64,000 nt of DNA. It comes from Drosophila miranda (taxonomy: Eukaryota > Arthropoda > Insecta > Diptera > Drosophilidae). Where the stretch lies: contig NC_046675.1 of assembly GCF_003369915.1 (NCBI RefSeq), positions 1,612,001-1,676,000 of the forward strand, read 5' to 3'. The notes below the pieces were generated by a model. The model did no database searches. It saw only the letters and a list, made by a program, of their open reading frames with translations, and was not told the origin of the DNA. Shown piece by piece: positions 1 through 10,721 of this stretch. The number at the start of each line of letters is the position of its first letter. Position 1 is the stretch's first letter. The position numbers and the translations under genes are program-made.

Positions 1-851
1 TCCGATCGTGCGGCTTCTCGAACAGATTGGCGGTGATGGTGCCTACGGTTTCACCAGGAAATAGCTTGATGACCTCACGCTCTCGTCCCAACAGGCAGTA
101 GCTGTTGCGCCCTTCGGTTACGATCTCCCAGCAGGAGCAATTGATGCTGGAGTCTGTACGGAAAGGAAAGTGGCAAGAATTAAATGGCTTCTATGGTTCA
201 TCTTTTAAGTGTTACTGGGAATATCTGGTAGCTTTCGCTCTGTCTTGCTGCTGTTTTGCTTGAGAAATATCCGGCCGGACGTTGTCATGACAGCCACTCC
301 AGTGCCAGCGGATGACTGAAACACTTTGGCCTCCACAATTTTTGTGACGCTCGCCTCGTCTCCAATACTGTACAACTCCTTCTCCTTGCCAAACATGTCG
401 AAGACAAAGACTTTAGCATTCTCCTGCACACAAATCAGCTCCTCCGTGTCAGACCAGCCCATGGCAATGAGCTTGCCATGGTTCCACTGCAACAGAAAAT
501 ATGTTACCGAATCCTTTATGGATTTGTTTTCACTCGCTCACCAATATGTGACCCGTTTCCCGGCCGGTGGTGTCGAAAATCCGCACCATTGGTCGGGCGG
601 TGCCTTTGACGGGCACTAGTTTGGTTGGATCTCGTATTGCTGCCAGGGGACCGCCATAGGGTGCCGCTGCCACCTGCATGTACTCCAGGTCGAGATCCAG
701 CGGCCAGTCGGGCGTCGCCAGCTCCACTTTTCTGTTGCGGGGGCGTATGCATAAATGAATTGAGTCCCTGAAGAAGTACACAAGCCAGCACTTACCTGTA
801 GTAGTCTGGCCGCACCTTGAACCACTCGCCCGTATTGTACATAATAGGCAT
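1..851 (-). CDS. Vps16A: Vps16A, 5' part of gene (runs off the left edge)
   Basis: Subunit of the HOPS/CORVET tethering complexes that act in late endosome, lysosome and autophagosome fusion. The protein begins MPIMYNTGEWFKVRPDYY at 851 on the minus strand. Exons read here are 796-851, 542-731, 216-486 and 153 to beyond position 1, all with GT-AG borders and a continuous frame of about 220 residues. This covers only the N-terminal beta-propeller of a protein normally about 830 residues long. Motifs seen include FDTTGRETGHIL and IAMGWSDTEELICVQ, typical of Vps16. It is divergently arranged with TrpRS, 616 bp apart. Identity is by recognised sequence; the C-terminal part lies outside the window. 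Confidence 0.93.
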
Positions 852-928
852 GGTGAATTAATTGTTTATAATCAATCAGCCGAATATATAAACAATTGCA
901 TTCGTCAGTATATTTACGGTTCATTTTT

Positions 929-1381
929 AAAATGATCCGATATATTTTGGTATATTTCTGGGGGTCAGACGGTATATTTTATGAATAAATCCGCGGTCAC
1001 ACTGATTTTATTGCCACCATGTCTAGCTCACACACCTTGCAAATTTTATACTTTTCATAGTATTCCAGTATTTTCCAGTATATTTTAAGACTGAACTCAC
1101 CCTCTTGTTCAATGCAATGTAGAAACCGTGTAGAAATGACATTTAGAGCCAAGTCCCAGGCCACATCGAATTCTAATTCGTGATCAGAATCGAATGATCG
1201 TATGGCCATCAAAAATTCAATTTTTTCAGAAATGTCGGAAACAGGCATGTCAAAAAGTGGATAACGGAGGTTTTCACACTGGCGCTTCCATAGAGGCTTA
1301 CCGTCTCTAAAATGAGACGGTATGTTTCGGTATATTTCTGAGGGTCTGACGGTATATTTTATTGATAAATCCGCGGTCACT
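929..1381. repeat. Imperfect direct repeat pair carrying Motif 1-like promoter sequence
   Basis: A stretch of about 73 bp at 929-1003 recurs at 1309-1381 with a few mismatches. Both copies contain GGTATATTTCTG, then GACGGTATATTTTAT, then AAATCCGCGGTCAC. The left copy continues into GGTCACACTG, a good match to fly core-promoter Motif 1; the right copy diverges after GGTCACTGG. They lie between the divergent Vps16A and TrpRS starts and flank about 300 bp of unrelated sequence. This looks like a duplication of the shared promoter around an inserted or copied segment. Confidence 0.75.
997..1248 (-). other. Orphan open frame between the two repeats
   Basis: An 83-codon frame from an ATG at 1248 to a stop at 997. 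It stays open upstream into the right-hand repeat without another ATG. The predicted protein has ordinary composition (for example EFDVAWDLALNVISTRFLHC and KIYWKILEYYEKYKICKVC), more protein-like than chance frames nearby. I recognise no family. It could be a fragment of a gene copied into this promoter, a small new gene, or chance. No splice partner was convincingly identified. Confidence 0.3.
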
Positions 1382-1467
1382 GGCCCTCACATGTGAAAGT
1401 TCGACAGTATTACTTATTATTTTTATTGTTTATTGCTTAATACAGTGCAGACTGAACTCCTAATCCA

Positions 1468-2971
1468 ATGACGGACACCAAAGAGACGGTTGTTGAGGGC
1501 GTCGAGGCGCTGACATTGAATGGTAAGCCCGATGGCGAGCCCGTGGAAACGGGCACCGATGCACAGGCCCAAGAAGGAGCAGCAGCAGCGGCGGCTGAAG
1601 ATGTTGTGGATCCGTGGAATGTGGCTAGCAGCAACGATACGGGCGTGGACTACGATAAGCTAATAAGTATGTGCCATCGAATCATCTATACAATACTCAC
1701 ACATCCTGAGCCGACCTAATGATATGACATTGTTAATTGACACGTTGCAGAACGCTTTGGCTCCAGCAAAATCGATGATGAGGTTATCGCGCGCTTCGAG
1801 AAAATCACGGGAAAGCCAGCACACCATCTGATTAGGCGCGGCATGTTCTTCTCGCACCGTGACCTGCACACCATTCTGACGTTGAAAGAGCAGGGCAAGC
1901 CCTTCTATTTGTACACGGGTCGCGGTCCCAGCTCGGGTTCCCTGCACGTGGGCCACCTGATTCCCTTCATGATGACCAAGTGGCTGCAAGAGACGTTCGA
2001 TGTGCCGCTGGTCATTCAGTTGACGGACGACGAAAAGACCTTGTGGAAAGACCTGAAAGTGGAGGACGCCATCAAGCTGGCCCGAGAGAATGCCAAGGAC
2101 ATTGTGGCCATGGGCTTTGATGTGAACAAGACATTTATATTCAACAACCTGGAGTTTATGGGGTAGGTAGCAAAGCATAGCATAGCTGATTCCAGCTCTT
2201 TTATTCATCTTCTCAATATTGTGTCCTCATAGAAAGTGTCCTGCCATGTACCAGAATATCATTCGCATCCAAAAGTGCGTCACCTTCAATCAGGTGAAGG
2301 GTATCTTCGGTTTTGGTGACTCAGATATCATTGGCAAGATCGGCTTCCCCGCCGCCCAGGCAGCGCCAGCGATCTCCAGCACCTTCCCCTTCCTATTCGG
2401 CAACAAGAAGGTTCACTGCCTCATCCCATGCGCCATCGATCAGGACCCCTACTTCCGCATGACGCGCGACGTGGCTCCACGCCTGGGCTTCCCTAAGTGT
2501 GCGCTCATCCACTCCACATTTTTCCCGGCCCTGCAGGGAGCCAAGACGAAGATGTCCGCCAGCGACCAGAACTCTGCTGTGTACCTGACCGATACGCCCA
2601 AGCAGATCAAGAACAAGATCAACAAGTATGCCTTTTCGGGTGGCCGCACAACGGTAGAGGAGCATCGGGAGCTAGGCGGCGTGCCAGAGATAGACGTGTC
2701 CTACCAGCTTCTGAAGTTCTTCCTCGAGGGCGATGCAAAGCTGGAGGAGGTGCGCGTGGCCTACAGCAAGGGTGAGATGCTCACGGGAGAGATCAAGAAG
2801 CTGGCCGTGGAGGTGAGTAGAGACTTGAATGTTGGCAAATCCAATTGCTAATCTTCTACTCCGTAGACCCTCACACCAATAGTGGAGCAGCATCAGGCGG
2901 CGCGCAAGCTTATTACCGATGAGGTGCTGGACAAATACTTTGAGCTGCGGCCCCTGAAATGCGGCAGCTAG
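1468..2971 (+). CDS. TrpRS: Tryptophanyl-tRNA synthetase, cytoplasmic
   Basis: Class Ic aminoacyl-tRNA synthetase that charges tRNA-Trp in the cytosol. Exons 1468-1666, 1751-2162, 2233-2812 and 2867-2971 give 431 residues with every junction GT-AG. The nucleotide-binding HIGH-type motif is HVGH in [11 protein letters not shown] and the second signature is KMSAS in [10 protein letters not shown], both intact. The N-terminal 60 residues are the acidic, alanine-rich eukaryotic extension. Length and motifs fit a complete, functional enzyme. The gene is divergent from Vps16A across a repeat-bearing promoter region. Confidence 0.96.
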
Positions 2972-4511
2972 AAACGCCCGAAGAGTTTGGTTGATATGCA
3001 TTTGCTTGACGCGACGACGGCTGCCTGGTGCGCTTGGCTTGTCACAAATTACATAGTTCGGCCTATCCGACCCGATCCCTACTCCCATGTACATAGCTGC
3101 AATGAATTGATCTATGCCACGGCTCAGAGCTAAGCTCGTGTTGCACCACTTAATATTGTACACTCGCTATTTATTTCAACTTTTTTACACACTGCAGCAA
3201 ACAATAAACTTCAGTAAGCTTCGAATTACGAATGTAACCCACTTTTGGGGGCGGTCTACACCTTCCTGGCGGCCACTCGACACCACCAAACACGACACAA
3301 CTGAACGCATTTATTTCCGATTCCCAGCAAGACCCCGAGCAGTCTCTGGCAATGCAGCTAAAATAACTTTCGGCTGTGCAAAAATGCAGGTAATTTCCTT
3401 GTAGAATGTGCAAGTAATACGAGATCTCGGTGGGCAAAAGCCAACAGTGGTCGCTCCAATTAAATGGAATTTAGGGTAATAGAATGGTGAGTGGAGTGTC
3501 TGAATGCTGGAAAATAGACACACCCCCAAAATGTTGTATAATCTTAATAGAATATCTGTGACTATCTATAGAATATAGGGTCTTATTCCATTTGCACTTT
3601 CGGCGATTGAGAGCAAGGTCATAAGTTAGTCTTCACTGTAGTTTTATGGATTAGTTTGAAATTGGTATTGGGCGAACATTTGAGAGCTGCCTGGCCACAG
3701 GGTGTATATATAGAGGTGTATATTAATGCCTCTGGCTATGGCTATGACTATGATATGGCTCTGGGATATGGATATGTATTTTTTTCAATTAAGTCAAAAC
3801 ACTTGTGTTTACATGCGACAAAAATACAAATACATGGGGGAGTATACCTATGGCCAGGTGGGAGGGCGGGGGATGGGTAGGTGTTCGTACGATGTATATA
3901 GCGATCAAAGAAAAACTCAAACTGAAGTTGTGGCGACGATCTCGACGATCGCCTGGCGACGCTCCAAGCCACACAGACGACAAACGCAACTTCAGCTTGG
4001 CACACGCGCCTCGGCATCGATCTCGATCTCGATCACCCTCCCCGGTCACAATAGCAAGGAAATTAAGCGGCTTTGTTCCGCCCCGCCAGCAGGTACACGA
4101 TCGGACCACGCGACGATCCTCGACGACAAGTTGCACTCGCCATTGTCTCGCAATTGATCTTATTGACACACGTACAAAAGACACCTCTTCATCATCTAAG
4201 CAGATGATGCTGGTTGCTGTAAGGGCCGCGACCACTGGACCTTAAGATGAATAGTCCACACGTCTCGGATTCAGTCGGTCCTCGATGGTGAGGCATTCAT
4301 CAAGGAAAACTAGATTCCCCCGTCAACTGGCAAACTTCTAGTGCACTAAAAATAGTGTCCACCGGCAGGTAAGGCTACTGCACTGATTACCGAGCCATCG
4401 AGCCGCAGAGCGTCACAAGCACAAGAGGAAAGAGGAAAGAAGAAATTCCAGAGCCAGAGCCAGAGCGATCGCGTTCATTGCCGTCAGCGGACGTCGAAAT
4501 CGGCTTAGGCG
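2972..4511. other. TrpRS-sage intergenic region
   Basis: No gene found. It holds the TrpRS 3' UTR with an AATAAA at about 3202, and the sage upstream region and 5' UTR. One TGTTTAC (forkhead-type site) lies at 3806-3812, of possible note because sage acts with Fork head in salivary gland. Open frames around 3650-4250 overlap on both strands, are rich in simple motifs, and look like chance. Confidence 0.6.
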
Positions 4512-5402
4512 ATGACTGATCAAATGCTGAGTGCAGCCTCCGGCCAGCCACCGCCACCTGCCCTGGTGGCCCTCCCCGTCTCAACGCCCGGGTCCTACCT
4601 CAACGGTGCACCCGAGGGCGATGTCGAGCCCGTGGAGCAGCCGGTGTTGTTGGAGCTCGGGGCCCCACAGTCGAGCCACATCCCCATCAGTCTCAACTAC
4701 ACGCTGTCCCCCGATGGTGGCGGTATGCTGGCCTATGCCACACATCAGCAGCCCCCGCATGGCTGCCTCCCCTATTCGCCCACCCTGATGAGCAGCTACG
4801 AGAAGGAATCCTCCGGAATGGGCATGATGCAGTCAACGATGGCTCATCCGCCCTACAGCATCATTCCGCAGCCTGTGTCGATGTGGCACGCCGGTCAGGT
4901 ACCCGCCCCCCCTCTATCTAGCCATATGGAGACCAAGCCCAACGAGCTGGTTCCTCCGCCCATGTACATGACCTACGGTGGCGGGAGCATCGCCAGCAGC
5001 ACCGAGGTGGAGATCTCAAAGGAGCACAATCCCGCCTGGCGGGAGAAGGCCCTGCAGATGGAGAAGGACTACAGGCGCACGGCCTGCGATCGGGAGCGCA
5101 CCAGGATGAGGGACATGAACAGAGCCTTCGATCTGCTGCGCTCCAAGCTGCCCATCTCCAAGCCCAATGGCAAAAAGTACTCAAAAATCGAGAGCCTAAG
5201 GTGAGTAGCGGTTTGCTTCCATCCACGAGGAGTCAATAATAATGGTGAACCCACCTCCCTCTCCAGGATTGCCATCAACTATATCAATCACCTCCAGGCG
5301 ATGCTGCGCGACAATTCGACGCAAAATGAAAGCGTCTGTTGCACCTGGAGCGGAGGCAGCAGTTCTCCTTATGATCAAGGCCAAGACCAGTGGGGAGCGT
5401 AG
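4512..5402 (+). CDS. sage: sage, salivary-gland bHLH transcription factor
   Basis: Basic helix-loop-helix factor which in melanogaster is salivary-gland specific and works with Fork head to drive secretory gene expression. Two exons, 4512-5200 and 5267-5402, give 274 residues, close to the roughly 270 of the melanogaster protein as I remember it. The basic region and helix 1 run from about residue 192 ([19 protein letters not shown]) through [20 protein letters not shown]. The intron falls inside helix 2, which continues as [14 protein letters not shown]. The N-terminal 180 residues are proline-rich and probably disordered. Start is the first in-frame ATG. Confidence 0.9.
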
Positions 5403-6179
5403 GCGAAGAATCGTTGTGAAAAGTTTGCCAAAGAACCAAGTCTTGACCAGTGTCGCCAGCTTTGCTACATCCGTATTTCTGGCAGCGACAAATCGATTTT
5501 AATAGGTGGGTAGACGTAGACCCACCCCGTCCTTATTAGGGTAATACATATCTATAATAAATAAAAGTTATTACTGTTAAGAACGTGTCTTTTGCGGCAT
5601 CCCGAACAGCAGGAGATCTGCAGAGTGTAATAAATCAAATCGCGCGCCATTGCACTGTGTCGCCATCTGTCAGTTGTGTAGTAAAAATGTAGAGTTGGAA
5701 AAATTCTGATTAGTCTGTAGCTCGACAATTTTAAATTGAAAACTTTCCGTTCAAGATCACATTCGATTTATAAATTAAACAATTCCGGCACTCTTGTCTT
5801 TTTAGGCTATATATATTTAACTTTACTGTTTAACATTTGAATTTTGGTAATTTACATATTGATGAATAGTTTGATAGAGGGCTGACCTGACTGGCGAGTA
5901 TGTTATCTGTTATATATATAAACCTAAAAAGTACAACAAACAAGGAAGATTTAACAAATTACTATGGAATTGTTGCTCATCCGCAACAGCATTTCAAAAA
6001 TGATAAGTAATACTTATTTATAGCTAAAGCCAACTGCAACGACTGCACACACTCACACACAATTTCTCCGCTGAATTTGATCTAGTTTTGACTGAAGTTG
6101 AAATTGGGTCGGCTTCACGCAACTCAAAAAAGGGACGAAATAACAAACAAGGTAATGTAAGCTCCACTTCGCACTCCGC
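5403..6179. other. Convergent 3' ends of sage and ATP6AP2
   Basis: AT-rich region with polyadenylation-type AATAAA motifs on the plus strand near 5558-5566 (sage). The remainder is presumed to be ATP6AP2 3' UTR from the other side. No coding potential or repeat stands out. Confidence 0.6.
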
Positions 6180-7439
6180 TTAGTTGTCCTTCTTGATGCG
6201 GGTGGAGGTCATGCGGTAGATGATCGAGTCCCTGCCGGGATCCATGGCGGCGATGGCGTAGCAAATGGCCAGCAGAGACAGGGCAAAGACGACCATGAAC
6301 CAAAGAATGATGTTGAAGATGACTGGATAGTCGCTGCTGTAGTAGGTGGCCAAATTGAAGGGGTTCGACGCGTCGGCAGCCAAGGTATCACGCTTGGTGC
6401 GGCCGACACCTGTGTCCTTGTCAGTGGTCAGGACGAAGAGAACAGAATCGCTGGACTTCTGGGAAGCGGCCAACAGTCGGCTAATGGAGGCCGAGAGCAG
6501 CTTGTTGGCCTCGTCCAGAGCCACCGATTTCTCACCATGGGCCTTGGCAATGTCGTCGACCGACACGCGGAGAATCAGCACATTTGCGGGCTTCGTCATA
6601 TCGGCCAGATTCTCGGCAGCGCCGTCGAGGTAGCCGATCTCCTGGAGAAACTGCTTGTCGGCGTTGTGCAGAACTGGGCTCAGGTGCTTTGTTGGCTTGG
6701 CGGGAGTGACTTTGATGTTACCGAAGCACGACTTGAACGCTTGCACCTGTTGGGACATAAGGTATTACATAAATTATGCGCACGGGTGCTCGATCCTATG
6801 GAGGGGGAGCTACTTACACCCTCGTCGAACTGCCCGAAGTTGATGTCGCACACGGGCTCCTTGGTAGCCTCCAGCTCGGCAGCCAGGGCGTTAAGAGAAG
6901 CATCGGTGTTGGATTCGGTGAGCTGATAGGTCTTTGCATTGCCTGCAGCGATAACGTGGCTGATACCCCGCACGTGCACACAGATCACGCCCTTGGCCAA
7001 CTCGAAGGGATCGTTGATGATCATGCCGTTCCAGTTGGAGTCGCCAGCGACGGCGTTGCCCATGGAAGCGTACATGACATCGCCCACATATTGGCTATCC
7101 AGCGCATCGTTGCCTTTGAAGCTGATCGCCTTGGGGCTGTTCAGCACAGTCAGCTCGCCCGCAGCATGAACTGGACGAAAGAAAGGCGTGTAAATATAAA
7201 AGGTTTTCTTTTGTCTATGAGAAGGGGCTTTATCACAGACTCTGCGCATGCAGGCTACACTCGTGAGACACTTTTACCTACGTTAAGGAGTCACCACCCC
7301 CAACACGAATCAAAGTGTAGAGAACAAGTGGCGTTTTCGCACATTCCGAACTCTGTGCCTGGGCATAGCGCCATTAAGATTAATTAATATACTTACTGGC
7401 TGCAATAAACAGTGAGAATATCACGCAATTCTGCAACAT
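6180..7439 (-). CDS. ATP6AP2: ATP6AP2 / VhaM8.9, V-ATPase accessory protein (prorenin-receptor homologue)
   Basis: Type I membrane protein needed for V-ATPase assembly and linked to Wnt/planar polarity signalling. Exons 7397-7439, 6818-7170 and 6180-6746 (minus) give 320 residues. The N-terminus is a signal peptide (MLQNCVIFSLFIAA). Before the membrane segment lies a furin-type site RTKRD. The hydrophobic stretch VIFNIILWFMVVFALSLLAI is followed by the conserved tail MDPGRDSIIYRMTSTRIKKDN (C-terminal KKDN resembles an ER-retrieval signal). All hallmark parts of the family are intact. Confidence 0.95.
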
Positions 7440-7704
7440 CTTCAGTTTTTCGCTGGACTTTTTTCAATCATATGACGAACGACTTGCAAAGAAAAATCTA
7501 CTCTTCCCTCCTCTTCACCTCTGACTATCATGTGATGAACAGGGTTGCGATTTTGATTAAGAAAAATACAACCAGGGTCCACAGTCGATAACCGATAACG
7601 CTCACCAGCTGACAGAGCTGCCACCCCAAATGCATATTTTCCCTCCATTTGAATGAATTGTATTTGCATTGTTTTCAGTAAATATGTAGATAAGATATGA
7701 AATT

Positions 7705-8670
7705 TTAGCTTTGGGCGCGCAAACAGTCTATTTCCAAGCGCAGCTTTTGTATCTTCAGCAATGTCAGCGTCCTTTCTAGTTTCAGGTTTTCCGTTTCCGT
7801 CCTTAAAAACATGGCCTTGCTGTTGTATTGCTTTATCTCTGCCCTGGCTTTGTCGGCTTTCAGCAAAGCCAGGTTGTTTTTCGGTCTGTTCTCTCCAAAA
7901 TGCATGTCCGTACCATTGGCCGAGTCGTCTAGGCTTTGCTGCAAGAGACATGGTTGGAATTATGATTGCCAATCGGACATGGAAAGCACCTCTTACTATC
8001 ACTTCTTTGTATTCGTCAAGAAATTCAACGTATTCCCGACTTTCTGGCCCTGCAGTAATTTCAATTTCCATAGCTTCTTCCTCCTTTGAAGCATTCAAGT
8101 GGGGGTTATTCTGTTCGCTGTTCATAAGTTCAGATTTGACCGTGGTCGCCTGCTCCTTGCCATCTGTATCGTCATCGCACTCGTCCAAAAATTCTTGTAT
8201 CTATAGTTTGTGGTCTATACTTTAGATCGTTTCGGTGGCGTCTTTCAGCTGTCGGTACTTGCCTTCACAATGATCTCCTTGCCCTCGTTCCCATGATCGA
8301 TGCCGCCATCCGCGTCCTCGTGCGTAATCTTATGGATCTACAAAATGGAATGCATTCAATAATAATAATTCCTTTTACCAGCAATTAAATACGCACCTTG
8401 AGCACTGGACGGGCTCTCTCCATATTGATGGATTGTGTCTCCGATAGCGCTCTCTTTTGATCGCACGTTTGCCTGAAATGAATCCGTACATTACATTGGT
8501 ATACATATACATATACACAAACAAAATTACCTATGTAACGAAAGTCTTGTTAGCGCTGTATTTTGAAGTTCCTTGTTGCAAAAAGTGCAGGTGGCCGTGT
8601 ATTTTCCATTTTCACACTTTGCGGAAAAGCCGAACTTCTTATAAAAATCTTCTGACTTCTTTCGTGGCAT
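7705..8670 (-). CDS. Unnamed C2HC zinc-finger and coiled-coil protein (paralogue A)
   Basis: Exons 8531-8670, 8397-8472, 8263-8337, 7997-8200 and 7705-7938 (minus) splice to 242 residues. The intron after exon 3 has a GC donor (AAG|GCAAGT). The N-terminus holds CTFCNKELQNTALTRLSLHR followed by QTC, a CxxC...HxxxxC arrangement like a BED or related DNA-binding finger. The middle is acidic and the last 60 residues form a charged leucine-rich coiled coil ending EIDCLRAQS. It is head-to-head, 152 bp away, with a plus-strand relative of the same organisation. I do not recognise a named gene. Chromatin or DNA binding is inference from the finger only. Confidence 0.7.
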
Positions 8671-8822
8671 TTTTATACGTACTGAAACAGCTCAAAACAA
8701 AATGGCACCATGTAGATAGATACTAACGCCACATACATATACACGAACGGCCACATTGCCAGGGTTGCAACGACGCTTTGTCGAGAGGAAATTTCATGTC
8801 AAAATACTCGTAATTTCTCGTA

Positions 8823-9524
8823 ATGAAAGTCGCACGTATACGCGGTAGCTCCAAGGCATCTACATGGAAGCGGCTCGGATTCACTCCCGTTCCCGACCCC
8901 GCCACCAAGAAACAACGCGCACTTTGCCTGCACTGCCATAAGCCACAGGCAAACACCAGCATCGACAGGCTCGTCATCCACAGGTCAGTACAGCCGATCC
9001 TCTGAAGTACAGTCTCAGTAGTATTCTGCAATAAAAAAATCTGTTTGTTTCCCTACAGAAAGTCGTGCAACAAATACAAGGTGGATCTAACCGAGGAGGT
9101 ACGTAGACGCTTGTCCAAGGTGGCATTGCATTCAATTTCTTATGCTTGTATATGCATCTTTCATTCCCAGTTCAAAAACATAAGGGATCAGGAGGGGGGG
9201 AAGAGCGAAATCGAGCCGAAACCTGTTGGCGCCACATATACAACCTCAATTACTTTGGACAAATTGCTGGAAGACGATGATGTACGGAACTCTGGTGCCG
9301 ACCTGGAGGGGTACCTTACTCACATTGATGCACTTGCGGCCCCCCATGCTGACGCCAGTCGCTTGCAGAAGGAACTGATCAAGGCGGAAACCGAGTATCT
9401 GGAGACAAAATCGACCTATTTTAACAAATTAAACGAGATTGCTGAGCTGAAGCGCACCGTGACCATGCTGGAGGCGAAGAAAACCCAGTTAGAGATTGTG
9501 AAACTGAGAGCAGAGTGCGAGTAG
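8823..9524 (+). CDS. Unnamed C2HC zinc-finger and coiled-coil protein (paralogue B)
   Basis: Exons 8823-8983, 9059-9098 and 9171-9524 give 184 residues. The finger reads CLHCHKPQANTSIDRLVIHR then KSC, with the same spacing and the same intron position (after the HR pair) as paralogue A. The C-terminal coiled coil (ELKRTVTMLEAKKTQLEIVK, ending LRAECE) also matches paralogue A's end. The acidic middle is shorter. Shared intron position and domain order indicate an inverted duplication, now strongly diverged. The intergenic 152 bp probably serves as a bidirectional promoter. Function unknown. Confidence 0.7.
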
Positions 9525-9710
9525 TATTACTTCCGTTTATTCCGTTTTAGCCTATATTTAACACAATACAGTACACAATAAATACAATACAATACAGGAG
9601 TTTCGCTTCGGGGGCGCCAATCGCGTTTCGAACACGTTATTCTTACGTTTGGGGATGACATTTTAAAAATATTGTTTTACTGTGCCATGTTGTAGGCGTG
9701 ACTATTCAAT

Positions 9711-10711
9711 ATGTCAAGCAATGACAGCGGTGGCACAACACTCGATCGCATTGCCAATTTGCCCGTCTACGTCGGATACGTGATCAATGTAGCTGCCATT
9801 ATGCTATCACATCCCATAGACATAATCAGAGTGAACATCCAGGCAAATGTGCTGCACTACGTCTCGTATTCGGATGTGGTCCATCTGATGTTCAAGCAGA
9901 AGAGGATTGCGGGCTTCTACTACGGCATTCGTGGTGCACTGCTGCGGTGTACGGTTCAGACCGGGACAACGTATGCATTGTACCACTGGCTGAAGGACAA
10001 CGAGTACTTGCTGATGCTGGAGCCATACGACACCTCCACAGTGGCGGGCATAAGCGGATTAGGCGGCGGCCTGCTCTCAACGCCATTTGCCAAGGTGGCA
10101 ATAGTGCGGCAGGCCGATCTAACCCGCCGTCCCTTCTTGCAGCGCAAGTAAACAAATTAACTCGAAAGCTTTGTGGGTGCTGTTCTTTTAAAGTTACTTT
10201 TATTGCAGTTATAGAGACCCCTGGAAGGCTCTCAAGTGCATGTATGGTAAGGGTGGAATGTCCTTCCTCTTCACTGGATGCGAGCTGCATGCTTTCACCA
10301 CCGGAGCGGTGGCAGCGCTCTACGCACCTGTACACGATTGGGTAACTTATACGGACTATCTTTTATCCATAGTCGCTTTAATTTGAATGCCCCTCACAAA
10401 AGGTGTCGGATATGCTTTTGAAACTCCACAGAATTCGTGATGAGGATTGGGTTATCGATCTGATGGCAATGACGATAACAAGCAGCATCATATCATTAAT
10501 CCTGACGCCAGTAGAAGCGGTAAAAACGGTGGTCATGAATTCTTGCTACAAGAAGTTCCCCTCGAAGACGCATCTCTGCCTCAAAATCATTCAGTTGCAC
10601 GGCTACAGAGGATTCTTTCTGGGTCTGCGGCCGGCTCTGATTGCGATACTGCCACATGCGATCATAGCAACACTCACTTATCCATTAATTGCCGATTATT
10701 TCATCAGTTAA
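9711..10711 (+). CDS. Mitochondrial carrier (SLC25)-like protein, intact copy in unit 1
   Basis: Exons 9711-10147, 10209-10341 and 10403-10711 give 292 residues, the usual length of a three-repeat inner-membrane carrier. The Px[DE]xx[KR] signature is clear in repeat 1 (HPIDIIRVNIQ) and repeat 3 (TPVEAVKTVV). In repeat 2 it is degenerate (TPFAKVAIVRQAD). Aromatic-glycine turns such as GFYYGIRGALLR and GFFLGLRPAL are present. The substrate cannot be read. The stop is only 10 bp from the stop of the convergent TTI2-like gene. Five truncated copies of its 5' part lie in the later array units. Confidence 0.8.
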
Positions 10712-10721
10712 ATTTTCGTTT

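Noticed and set aside
3656-4245. Overlapping frames on both strands upstream of sage
   Set aside because: Low-complexity, mutually overlapping, and they lie in the sage upstream region without splice or start context.
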